Shown: one piece after another, positions 32,310 to 43,189 of the stretch
How the letters are laid out: every line of letters begins with the position of its first letter
Position numbering within the stretch: the first letter of the stretch is position 1
Origin: Osedax fenrisi
Taxonomy: Eukaryota; Annelida; Polychaeta; Sabellida; Siboglinidae
NCBI GenBank assembly: GCA_964019155.1
Contig: OZ025240.1
Location: 35,557,269-35,621,268, forward strand
Length of the DNA: 64,000 bases
Direction: 5' to 3'
Position numbers and translations under genes: made by a program
Notes under the pieces: generated by a model
Told to the model about the DNA's origin: nothing
What the model saw: only the letters and a program-made list of their open reading frames with translations
Databases searched by the model: none

Positions 32310-32880
32310 ACAACTAGTAAATATGATATAGTTACTTAGTCCCGTGATGTCGAACATCGTAGGGGGAGCACATTTCTTCTTCTGTAACACAACTTTTTCC
32401 ATTCATCTCGATTCCATGGTTTTTCTAATAAATTACCTAAGGACAGATGTGTATATTCGGTAAGGTCGTTCATCCAGTTTCTCTTTGGGCGACCTCTATT
32501 CCTATTTCCTTCAACATATCCTTGCATTATTGTTTTGCATAAGTTGTCATGTCGACTTATGTGACCATAGAAGCTGAGTTTTCTTTGTAAAACAATATCC
32601 AGAAGAGCCGTATTATGACCAATTCTCTTTTCGATTTCAGCTCGAACGAATAAATTAGTGTTATGCTCTCTGTAGCTTATTTGAAGTATACGTCTGAAGG
32701 CTTTGGTTTCGAAAGCGGATATCCTTTTTTTTGATTCTTGGTATAACGTCCACGTCTCGCATCCATACAACAGTGTTGAGAGAACTAGTGATTTATATAG
32801 CTTAAATTTTATTTTAAAAACAATTTCTTTGCTCCTCCAAATCTTTTCTAATTTCACCATTACTGATGTTGCCGTTGCAA
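32310..32880 (-). pseudogene. LINE relic B: 3' fragment of a reverse transcriptase
   Basis: A 174-codon open piece with LLYGCETWTLYQESKKRISA, ALLDIVLQRKLSFYGHISR and NRGRPKRNWMNDLTEY, the C-terminal tail typical of RTE-like LINEs. The sequence differs from both other families here. It is 5'-truncated directly against the satellite at 32884, and its 3' end runs into the leader of relic A. Confidence 0.8.
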
Positions 32881-32883
32881 GTC

Positions 32884-33472
32884 TTATACAGATTTGATAT
32901 AGATGATATAGACCTATCTTATATTTGATATAGAGCTATATAAGATATGATATAGACCCATCTAAGATATGATATAGACCTATCTAAGATATGATATAGA
33001 CCCATCTAAGATATGATATATACCTATCTAAGATGTGATATAGACCTATCTAAGATTTGATATAGACCTATCTAAGATAATATATAAACCTATCTAAGAT
33101 ACGATATAAACCTATCTAAGATTTGATAAGACCTATTTAAGATTATATATAGACCTATCTAAGATACGATATAGACCTATCTAAGATATGATATATACTT
33201 ATCTAAAGTATGATATAAACCTATCTAAGATTTGATATAAACCTATCTAATATATGATATATACTTATCTAAGATAAGATATAAACCTATCTAAGATACG
33301 ATATAAACCTATCTAAGATAAGATATAAACCTATCTAAGATTTGATATAGACCTATTTAATATTTAATATAGACCTATCTAAGATTTGATATATACCTAT
33401 CTAAGATACGATATAGACCTATCTAAAATATGATATAAACCTATCTAAGATTTGATATAACCTAGTTTAAAA
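32884..33472. repeat. 22-bp satellite block, right part
   Basis: About 26 tandem units of ACCTATCTAAGATATGATATAG with variants (ATTTGATATA, ATACGATATAA). The block is AT-rich with no coding. Confidence 0.9.
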
Positions 33473-33756
33473 TTGCTCACAGAAACCTATATATTCTAAA
33501 GTTGCTAATAAACAGTTAAATTAGTTTTATCAACTACATTTGGTTCCCTGGTTAACCTATATTTTAAACTATTCAGCATTAACATTTGTTTCGTGTAAAT
33601 ATATACAATTGAAATATCTTAGCTTCGAAAAATCATTGATAATACGTCAATCTACCTATATGTTCAATATAACTATATATAGTTCACATAACTAATTTAA
33701 CATCGACTATTATTATTAATAAAAAATATATTATTTTAATTAATAAATATTTCTGT

Positions 33757-34430
33757 CGGGGAATGGTTCACCATAAAAACCGGTGTACGTCTAGGATGGC
33801 TATAGACATAATATATTATCCCCCATATTATTAAATATAATGTTGGAGCAAATAATGAATGAAGCTCAACTAGACCACAACGGTTTCCTATTGGAGGAAG
33901 AGTAATTACAAATCTATGATTTGCGGATGATATCGACGGACTAGCAGGAAGTAAAACGAATTGTTAATTTGATTAACAAAAAATATTCTACTTCAAGAAC
34001 TTATGGCATGGAAATCAATACAAACAAGACACAAATCATAACAAACTGTTAAGGGCACTTCAATAATAGCATCTCCTTACATGGCGAAGTAATTGAAATA
34101 GTCGGTACTTTTAAATACTTAGGCTCCATCTTAGATGATAAAGGCTCGATAAAGGAAATCCTTTCAAGAATTTACCAAACGATAGCCTCATTAACAAAAC
34201 TTAATCCGATTTGGAACGACAGAAACTTAAATTCTAGAAATCGTCTTTTATATTCACTGGAAGTTCAATATTCTTATATGTACGTGAAACGTGGACAATC
34301 AGCAAAGAACTTCAAAGAAGAATAACAGCAATAGATTTCAGATATCTAAGAAGATTACTCAAAATATAATATAAAGACAGAATTACAAACAAGGAAGTCA
34401 GAATAGTACCGCTATTATTATGGAAAAAGA
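33757..34430 (+). pseudogene. RTE LINE relic (reverse transcriptase part), plus strand
   Basis: Frame-broken remains of the same family as 25892-28972, in the opposite orientation: EWFTIKTGVR, MLEQIMNEA, then FADDIDGLAGSK, TYGMEINTNKTQI, then FKYLGSILDDKGS. It has multiple shifts and ends near 34430. Confidence 0.85.
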
Positions 34431-34949
34431 TTTAATTGTACATTAACAATTGTAAATAAATTATATTATTATGTAATTAATATAATAATATATTATAATG
34501 ATACTATTTTATATTTTAATATATGATAATTTAATAAATTAATAAAATTGGTTTTAATATTTATTGAAACTTAAATTCAGATATTTAAATAAAGTGATAG
34601 CATATGATGTCGTATACATCGTAAGTGTGTTACAAATTTAAAACAATTGTTTTAAAATAAACAATACATATTTATAATATCATTACGTAACAAGTATATA
34701 AGTTAACATGTGATACAAGTATATCAATAGATGTTATATATAATTATAGTAGTACAATATAAGTTGTTCTATATATAGAATACCGTAAATTATAGTTTTA
34801 AGTATATATATTATTTAAATATATGTAATGTATTTAAGTATGTTTCATGTATAATCTTTTACAAAGCATATACTACATGTAGGTAATACGCCTATATACG
34901 CGAACATATCATACCCAAGTTCTTTGTCAATAAATGGCGCGATTTAGAA
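34431..34949. other. AT-rich DNA, 3' flank of the orphan gene
   Basis: No gene. TTTATT at 34560-34565 is an AATAAA on the minus strand and could be a distant polyadenylation signal for the orphan gene, with low certainty. Confidence 0.4.
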
Positions 34950-36845
34950 TTATTTTCCGGATAAATCATTGATCTTCAACGTCAGGAGATCCGCCCATTG
35001 ATCGATGTTTGTAATATTACTAACGGAACACGTGAGGTCGGTACTTTTACTCGATTTGATGGTCGCCAGTTTCATTTCGGTGGCGAAATCATCGTGACGC
35101 ACGCCACCCGCGCGCTTCGTCGTCGACTCGGTCCATACGCACAGGCGAGTATTGCTTTGGGGAAACGCCTTCCTCGGAGGTATGGGCGGGGCCACGCTAC
35201 GAGGTACGTGGCGTACTCGGTTACCGGCGTAAACCTTGGCTCCCCACTTCTCTTCGAACTTCTCCGTTGTGGTAGCCGGAGCAGCTACCTTAGGTCGCTG
35301 TCGTTTGTTAGTCCACCTGACAGTGCACTCGTACGGAACGTAGTTAGGAATAACGTCGAACGAGTAACATGCTTCGTCCATGTCGCTTTCGATCATGGTT
35401 ACGCCCCATTCGCTCGATGCTAGCGGCGCTTGTTCGCGGTGGGTACTAGCGATAACGTCGGGAGTAACGTGTATCGGTATTGGTGCCTCCTTTACCCCGC
35501 TAGGGGACGCCGGGTAGAAGTAGCTATCGTCCGAGTACTCGACCGAGTAGTTCTCCGAGTAGTTGAAATCAATGTTGTCGTCAACGGTTTCCATGGCGTC
35601 GGCGAAACCTGCGGTCTCGTAATCTTTGTAGGTGACAGTCGCGTAGTCTTTGTAGGCAGCGGATTCACTTTCTAAGTAGGTCGTCCTGAGGTCATTGTAT
35701 GCGGCGGTCTCTATGTCTTTGTAGGTCGCGTCGTAGTCGTTGTAGTCGTCTGCTTGGAAAGCTTCGTTATAAGAGCCGGTATCAACTCGTTCGGCGGCCG
35801 CTTCTGGAATGGATGCTCCGCTACCCGAAATTAGTGAAAGCGCACCGAAGTCTTTGGAGGCGGCGGCGTAGGCTCTTATCTCGTCTGCCAACGAGTTAGC
35901 GTTGAAGTCTAGCGTGGTTTTAGCTCGTTTATCGAACGAAAGCTGCGCGATCTTGTCGTCCGGATAGGACACGTAATTCGGATTGGAGAATTGACTGGTA
36001 TCCGGGGAGTCGAGATCGACGAATTTACCCGAATTCGCGTAATTAGGAGTGGCGAATTCACCGAGGTCTACGTTATTAAGCGTGGCGAACTCAATAGCGA
36101 GAAGCTCCACCTCGTTCGATACAGAGTTAGGTACACAAGTATTTGCCGGACACGAGTTGACCGATGTTTCGCTCGACGACGAGAATGTCGTCCAGTTAGG
36201 GTGACATTCCGACGCCACGTATCGCGTCGGTAGCTCGTTGAACGTCGCGTTGAAAAGGGGCGGAGTAGGCATCCGAGAAGTGGGCGGAACCTTGAGGCGG
36301 CGCGGAGGCGGGGCTAGCGATACGGATGACGCATCGCCTAGTTTTCGCAGCGTCGATTTATTCAGCGGAGGAGGAGGAGCCCTTCTCTTCGGCCTGCGTA
36401 CATCTCTAACGCTCGTTTTACGTGCGGTAAGGTTACGCGTCGAGCCTAGATAGATGTTGCCAGGAGCAACCGTTCTTCGTACGTCCTTAACACTCGCCTT
36501 ACGAGAGGGGAGGTTACGCGTGGAACCCGGGTAGGTAGGGGCACGTACCGGACGTTCTGGTGGACCACTCTTACGACGTGCATCCCTAACACTAGCCTTA
36601 TGAGGGGTTGGAGCCCGCGTAATGGAGGGCACGATATAGGCACTGCCACGCCCACCTAGTGCTGCACTGATGATCGCATTACGAGGCGTACGGTTGAACG
36701 CTGATCCCAGGTAGGTACTGACCGAGGCGCTCGTAGACTGTACGGGTGTGTTCGGTGTACTACTGGTGGCCGGTGTCCTTGCGGTGTCCTTCTTGCTCTT
36801 GAACAGACCCTTTCTGAGTTGTAGCAACTTCTTCAATTTACCCAT
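34950..36845 (-). CDS. Uncharacterised 631-aa basic/proline-rich and Tyr-Asp-rich protein (orphan)
   Basis: I do not recognise this protein. The frame is long, CpG-rich and clearly unlike the AT flanks, which supports real coding. The N-terminus is very basic (MGKLKKLLQLRKGLFKSKK). Three repeats of K(A/T)SV(R/K)D(A/V)RR lie at about residues 83, 116 and 143, two of them preceded by Y(P/L)GSTRNL. Proline ligands follow: KRRAPPPPL near 154, APPPRRLKVPP near 178 and VAPPIPPRKAF near 562. A Tyr/Asp-rich repeat stretch (TYKDIETAAYND, AAYKDYATVTYKDYETA) is at about 365-430. There is no signal peptide or membrane segment. It looks like an adaptor or cytoskeletal-type disordered protein with SH3-ligand motifs (inference). 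The ATG is immediately preceded by CACAG, a possible splice acceptor, so it may be a 3' exon. Confidence 0.75.
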   Translation of the reverse strand: MGKLKKLLQLRKGLFKSKKDTARTPATSSTPNTPVQSTSASVSTYLGSAFNRTPRNAIISAALGGRGSAYIVPSITRAPTPHKASVRDARRKSGPPERPVRAPTYPGSTRNLPSRKASVKDVRRTVAPGNIYLGSTRNLTARKTSVRDVRRPKRRAPPPPLNKSTLRKLGDASSVSLAPPPRRLKVPPTSRMPTPPLFNATFNELPTRYVASECHPNWTTFSSSSETSVNSCPANTCVPNSVSNEVELLAIEFATLNNVDLGEFATPNYANSGKFVDLDSPDTSQFSNPNYVSYPDDKIAQLSFDKRAKTTLDFNANSLADEIRAYAAASKDFGALSLISGSGASIPEAAAERVDTGSYNEAFQADDYNDYDATYKDIETAAYNDLRTTYLESESAAYKDYATVTYKDYETAGFADAMETVDDNIDFNYSENYSVEYSDDSYFYPASPSGVKEAPIPIHVTPDVIASTHREQAPLASSEWGVTMIESDMDEACYSFDVIPNYVPYECTVRWTNKRQRPKVAAPATTTEKFEEKWGAKVYAGNRVRHVPRSVAPPIPPRKAFPQSNTRLCVWTESTTKRAGGVRHDDFATEMKLATIKSSKSTDLTCSVSNITNIDQWADLLTLKINDLSGK

Positions 36846-37118
36846 CTGTGTTCGTGGCGGTTGAGTTATTATTTTACCGTTCGATTATGTGTTTATACGC
36901 GGTTTGTTTTTGTTTTTATCTAAATATTATTTACATAGCAACAAAATATAAACTATTATATAAGATATAAAAATTTAAATTTTAACTTTTATATATCCTA
37001 ATTAATTATATAATATAAACAACGTTTCCTAAAATAAAGTATTGTAATATATTTAAAGTTATGATTTACGATAAATAAATTATATGTATATATATGGATG
37101 ATTTTTTTAACATATCAG
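36846..37118. other. 5' flank or intron of the orphan gene
   Basis: AT-rich. The CACAG before the ATG could serve as an acceptor. No promoter was identified. Confidence 0.4.
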
Positions 37119-37200
37119 CGTACCAACGTTCCAAAGTCCCATCTGTATTCATATACATGCATGTAAATGATGATGGTATGTTGGACCATGTCGTTGGTAA
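37119..37200. repeat. Half copy of the MITE at 38021-38210
   Basis: GTACCAACGTTCCAAAGTCC followed by CATCTGTATTCAT matches the right terminus of the element at 38021-38210. The remainder is diverged. Confidence 0.6.
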
Positions 37201-37250
37201 TAAAAAAACGCAATATCCCAGTGATACACACTGAAATTATAGTATACAGA

Positions 37251-37924
37251 GGGAAGTAACCTAATACGGACACTTACACAATAAATGGTCTTAACATTTT
37301 ATGACTCAATATTTTTATTCAAAAATTACAATATTGATTATTATATTAATATTATATGATTATAGATATTATTGCGATTTTAAAATGTTATCTAATTTAA
37401 TCTTTTAATTACATAGATAACAGGAGACACATTTTAGATTTAGCTTTATTGGCTGTATTAATATTATAACGCACGCTATTTTTATGAATATCAGAATAGT
37501 TCATAAGCTGCGCGCTGATTGGTTATAGGGTGTCAGTATTAAGATATCTAGAGTGTCCGTATTAGGGACTTATATTACCTCTAGATATATGCTTATAACT
37601 TAATGAATATTTTATAAAAAATATAGAAATTATATATATATAAATTTAGAATGCTTTATTTTTTAATAATATAGTGTTATATTTTATATCGATACATTTG
37701 TATATTCTTGAAGAGGTTTTAAGTTTTAATTTTTTTTAATATATATAAAAACGTAATAAAAAAATCAGATTATTAGATATATTAGCAATATATTGAATAT
37801 TTAAAAAATAAAAAATACTTTTTAGATTATTTATATAATTATGTATATTTTATTAATTAAACATTTTTTTATAGGTTTATGGTTTCTGAGATACCGAGAG
37901 TGTCCGTATTCGTTTACTTTCCCC
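37251..37924. mobile_element. MITE family with ATACGGACAC ends, copy I (complete)
   Basis: The left end GGGAAGTAACCTAATACGGA pairs with the reverse complement of the right end, GGGGAAAGTAAACGAATACG. The 674-bp interior shares long stretches with 47643-48365 (ACAATAAATGGTCTTAAC, GCTGCGCGCTGATTGGTTAT, GTGTCCGTATTAGGGACTTA). No coding. The superfamily was not determined. Confidence 0.8.
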
Positions 37925-37972
37925 TATTATGGTATACTTTTCGAATATATATATATATATATGTAAACCAAA

Positions 37973-38016
37973 CATAGAGCTAGAGAGAAAACATAGAGTT
38001 TCTCTCTAGCTCTATG
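37973..38016. repeat. Perfect 18-bp-arm hairpin
   Basis: CATAGAGCTAGAGAGAAA, an 8-base loop, then its exact reverse complement. A near-identical hairpin occurs at 41293-41332. Each sits beside a MITE. Confidence 0.85.
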
Positions 38017-38020
38017 ATTC

Positions 38021-38210
38021 CAATTACGTTGGTACAACGTCCCATCTGTATCCAGTACATGTATAATTACGGGCGTTTCAGATAGTACGTTGTGACGTTG
38101 GTAACGTAGGATGGTAGGGTAGGGTAAACGTCGAAAATGTAGTACCCACGTACCATTTGATTGTACATGTAAATGAATACAGATGGGACTTTGGTACGTT
38201 GGTATGTTTC
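38021..38210. mobile_element. Small MITE with imperfect inverted repeats
   Basis: The left part ACGTTGGTACAACGTCCCAT matches the reverse complement of the right part, ACCAACGTACCAAAGTCCCA. Both continue with CTGTATNCA and ACATGTA. It is about 190 bp with no coding. Confidence 0.65.
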
Positions 38211-38219
38211 AAAAAAGCA

Positions 38220-40281
38220 CCCTTAAAATAAAACTTAATACAAATAATTGTTTCTGTTATAACGAAATATAAAGTTAAGATGCAAATATCACTGATGTTA
38301 AGTATCATTAAATAGTATTAATTAGTTACTGATTGAAATGTAGATAGGTATACCTTCATAGTTTATCTTATATTAGTATGCTAACACCTACTTACAAATA
38401 AAATAACAATACGTAGCCTATGATACTTTCATTTTTAATGTAGCTATACTAATTATAATATTATGTTATGTAATATTTGGTATGTATTAAAATGTTTCAT
38501 TGGCGAAGTAGTACGTATACATTATATTGGTGAAGTTATGCTATAAAATTCAATAAGTATATAATATATTCTATAATAATAGTAGTAGTTTATAAAGCAA
38601 GATAATTTTAAATAATATAATATATTAATGGTATGTCTACACAATATCATATTGTAGAGATATATTTGAAATTATATTATTTAAAATTATCATAATGCAA
38701 GAAGCCACTTATATAATCCACTATATATAGTTGTGTTACCTATAGGTGTGGCTATACAGTCGTTGTATACAGTCACTATATACAGTGTATATAGTATCAC
38801 TATATATATATACATATAGGTGTATACACATACTTGATATGTGTTATATGTAATATAGTACAATAGTACTATAGTAGAACACATTATATTTTGTATCCCA
38901 TTTTCAAATTTGTATAAACCAACTTATATGTTTATAACTATATGTGACAATTATATTTCTCATTTTATTAATAGTAAGTGTTCATTACATATTGGTTCAA
39001 TATAATATTTAATGTTTGAAGTACTCTTGATATAAATAAAAGACGTAGGCCTATTTAATATATCGATTTCTGCCAAGATTGGAAATTAAAATAAGCGTTT
39101 GAAATATTATTAATATTTTGAATTATAATTTCTTGATTAATATATGATGATAATGAGTATAATGATTCATTATAACTACAATTAGGACAACGGAGGGCCT
39201 ATAGGGTATAGCGTATACGTAGGCCTCATCGCATGACCATTCAGGTGGAGAGAACATACTAATAAAATAATAATAAAAGAACAATGGATGCACCAATATT
39301 TTCCGATAAAAATTAGATAATACTTTGACAAACGAGACAAAAATAATTAATACGAATGCAGAAGTTAGATGGTATGTAGATTAGAGGACGAGAGAAAATA
39401 AAAAGTTAGATTTAGTAATCGTTTGAAGGATATAGTTACTATATTAGTTTTAATAATTTATAATACCGTCTCCATGAAACAAATTACTCTTAATATATTA
39501 GATATAGAGTGAGGTATCTTAACTTCGATATATATGTTGATATATAACTATATACTATAGTATACAAATATATAGTATAACCTAAGCCCGGGCTTTAGTA
39601 TAACTATAATATATAGTATATATTATAATATATACGTGTGTGTGTTTGTGTGTGTGTGAGTGTATATATGTGAGTGTGTATGTGTATGTGTGTGTGTGTT
39701 AGTGTGTATGCATACTTGTATAAGTGTATATATTCAATATGTAGTATATATATTGAATATATACATATAATATATATATATATATAACCTTATTATAAAA
39801 ATATATTATTCTAACTTAAATACACGAATATGTTCATATATATAACATTAGCGATACGTGTATTATTAAATAATAAGTAAATTCATATAGAAATATATTA
39901 TAATAAACAAAATTTAAATTTATTTTCAATTATTTTACAAAATATATCTGTTTTATTTATTGAATTTATTATTTCATATATGTAAAAGTGTTACTGTAAA
40001 CTATATCATATGTACACATATATGTATATATTATAATATTATACTATAATACGTATTATAGTATACTATTATAATATATATTATAGGTATATATATAATA
40101 TATATTATAATATTTATTATAGGTACATAATATGTACTACATATGTACCTATATGTATCATATATGTTATAGTTTTACAGTAAAACGTTTACATATAAGT
40201 TATAATAGGTTTAGGTAAATATTAGTTTTCAATTGTTGTATTATTATTGATATGTCGAATATATTCGAAAGGTAGTTTACC

Positions 40282-40319
<38 letters not shown>

Positions 40320-40670
40320 CTATATGATTATGCCGCATAGTAATTATCGATTAATAATATAATAATTGATTAATTATTTTAAAATCAGTTATTACTTCGG
40401 TTAAGTGCTAGTTTTACAGGTAGGACATGTATCTGGTAGGGTATAAATACATCTGGGTGGAGAGAATATTTATAAAAATACTTGTAATAAATAAATCATA
40501 ATAATAATAATAATATATATATATATATATAATATTTAAGTTATTAAATTCGCGTTCCATATATAATGAACATTTTAACATTGTGAGTATATTGTCCTAT
40601 ATCATATAGACTATATGCCACTGCAATATGCCCATAGGCATAATCATGGTTTATTTGATTATCTACTTAA
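38220..40670. other. AT-rich intergenic or intronic DNA
   Basis: TA- and GT-rich low complexity, including GT runs near 39637-39700 and a (TA)n at 40281-40317. No gene seen. Confidence 0.5.
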
Positions 40671-41283
40671 CACTATAGCAAAGATTTTCCGAAGGAAAGA
40701 TATAACACTTACGCGAAATCGTGTAATTCGAATTTGTATACAAAATACCCCAGTGCAACCTATAGTGGGTTACTTTTAGGAACTATGCGTTGTTTATAAT
40801 GTAAATTCGTATTTAACTATACACCAAAGATTTTCCGAAGGAAAGATATAACACTTACGCGAAATCGTGTAATTCGAATTTGTATACAAAATACCCTGGT
40901 GCCACCTATAGCGGGTTACTTTTAGGAACTATGCGTTGTTTATAATGTAAATTCGTATTTAACTATACACTTTTAAAATGTTAAATAATATGCTTTAAAT
41001 TAATATTTATATGATGAAAACTAAGTGTTCATTACTAATATAACAAACAAATATGATATGTATGTTTTAAATGCTATAAGTATATATTTAGTAAGTAAAA
41101 GCTAATTTATATTGCATGTAATTTAATAGAGAAATGAAAACATTGTTGTATGAAAACAGAGCCGAACCTAAATCTATTTCAGTGATTTCAATACTACTGT
41201 TGCAGCGGCGGGGATATTACTAAATTACGTTGCATTCATAGGGAGTGTTATATCTTTGCTTCGCAAAATCTTTGACTATAGTG
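40671..41283. mobile_element. Inverted-repeat element with internal 146-bp tandem duplication
   Basis: The left terminus CACTATAGCAAAGATTTTCC and the reverse complement of the right terminus, CACTATAGTCAAAGATTTTG, agree for about 38 bases (through AAAGATATAACA). Just inside the left end a 146-bp unit is present twice (40679-40824 and 40825-40970), nearly identical. There is no transposase and no clear target duplication. Confidence 0.75.
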
Positions 41284-41292
41284 TGTATACAC

Positions 41293-41332
41293 CATATAGC
41301 TAGAGAGAAAGTCTTTTCTCTCTAGCTCTGTG
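41293..41332. repeat. Second hairpin of the TAGCTAGAGAGAAA type
   Basis: Arms CATATAGCTAGAGAGAAA and TTTCTCTCTAGCTCTGTG with loop GTCT. The outer GTGTATA and TATACAC extend it imperfectly. Confidence 0.75.
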
Positions 41333-42002
41333 ATATACACGCACCTCAGCAATAACACGTGACTAACTTATTAGTATATTTACTATGCAGAAGTGAGTAT
41401 ATTATCATAAATTGTTGATAAACTTAAAATTCTTAATTAACTGGCGATATTTAATTTTAATTTAAAATATCGATAATATATATATATATAAACTATATAT
41501 TTATATCATACAAATATAGGACATTTAGTTATTTAATAAAATAAGGTGAATATAAGGTGTATAAAACATGTGCGATACATTGTTTACAAGTAGTTATAAC
41601 TATAGTATACTATACCATATAGGGTTAACCTAAGTGTACTATAACTGTAACTACTTAAGGTTCTATAGAACCGGGAGAAATCTCTGATATAGCAAGGACA
41701 TCTAGTATGTTTAGATAGTTCAGTATATCATGTGGTCAATATTTAATATCTCCCATTATAAGTTTTAAATCAAGTACATTTATATTAATATGTGTAGCTA
41801 AATAACAGTAGAATGTTATCTAGGATTAATTAGTTATAATATGTCAAATATAATTTAAAATACAATTGTATTAATATATATTATAATATATATATAATAA
41901 TGTATAATATATAATATAATGTAATTAGATATAATAATGACATGGTATTACTTGCATATGGTAGGACACACCACAGCATACATGTATGCGATTATGTATA
42001 CT

Positions 42003-42021
42003 ATACTATAAATATACTATA

Positions 42022-42066
<45 letters not shown>
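42003..42066. repeat. (TA)n microsatellite
   Basis: TA dinucleotide tract flanked by ACTATAGTATA palindromic sequence. Confidence 0.9.
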
Positions 42067-42069
<3 letters not shown>

Positions 42070-42222
42070 TATACTATGGTATACTATAATACAATGGTAT
42101 ATATATAGATATATTTAATTAATTTAATTTAAATTCAACACACTATAGTGTGGTATATATAACATATTACACATATACGTATTAAAACATGTTTTAATCG
42201 ACGCGTGTATTATGCATAATAC

Positions 42223-42425
42223 ACGTGTGTACAATGTACACTGTACAATGTACACTGTACAATGTACAGTGTACATGTACTGAAGTGTACACTGTACATG
42301 TACTGAAGTGTACACTTAGTACACATAGTACACTGTAAAGTGTATATTGTACATCGTACACTGTATACATGTATATACGGTATACAATATACTGTATACC
42401 GTATAGTGTACGTATACTATAGTAT
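42223..42425. repeat. Palindromic GTACAC/TGTACA repeat cluster
   Basis: Repeated overlapping TGTACACTGTACA units, including GTACATGTACTGAAGTGTAC twice, then TATACNGTATAC palindromes. Able to form many hairpins. Not coding. Confidence 0.8.
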
Positions 42426-43189
42426 GTATACAGGTTAATCTATATGTATATTACATGTATTTTGTGTAATATATGAAGTATACACTATAGTTATAACTAG
42501 TCAAGTACTTGACTTAAAATTTAAAATATATATATATAAAATTATATATATATAATGTAAATTCAATAAGTATACTTATATATATAGAGAAGTATTTATA
42601 CAGTTACAGTTATCTGTTGTTAAATAATATTAATATCAAATAACAGTAACTGGCATATATATCATGTTTATATTAACCTTTGATATATGTTACGCAGATA
42701 ATGATTTCAGTAATATTTTGTAAACGTTATATATTAAATTTTAAATATTTATTATTATCGTAAAATTTTAAATTATTATTTTATTAAACCTGAACTTTTT
42801 TTGTGCTTTATTTGTGTGCTGCTCGTCATGTCTGATTCTAGGGACCCTAAATAGAGTGATCATTATTGAGCATTATAATCATACATATAATCTTATAGGA
42901 TAATGTATACATATAAATATATATATATAATATATATTATATTTATCTATACATATATGTATAAATGAATAATATATATATAGGAAATGTTTAACAATTA
43001 CCGGTACGAATCTTATTACAACTGTTTATCTCGTAACAATGCCTAAGTATTACGTCACCTACAGGGTAACGTGTGTGTGTGTGTATTGTATACAACACTA
43101 TAGTATGTGGATAACGCTTAACTTACAGATCTTATAGAGTAAATATAAATATATGATTTATCGATATATTTAAGTTTAGGATATTTAAT

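Noticed and set aside
32103..32402. 99-codon minus-strand frame
   Set aside because: Lies in the untranslated leader/tail junction of two LINE relics; no LINE motif in this frame.
34998..35423. 141-codon plus-strand frame
   Set aside because: Antisense shadow of the orphan gene; the minus-strand frame is 631 codons long and has internal protein repeats.
42223..42425. CRISPR-like repeat array
   Set aside because: Units are overlapping palindromes with no unique spacers, and the genome is eukaryotic.
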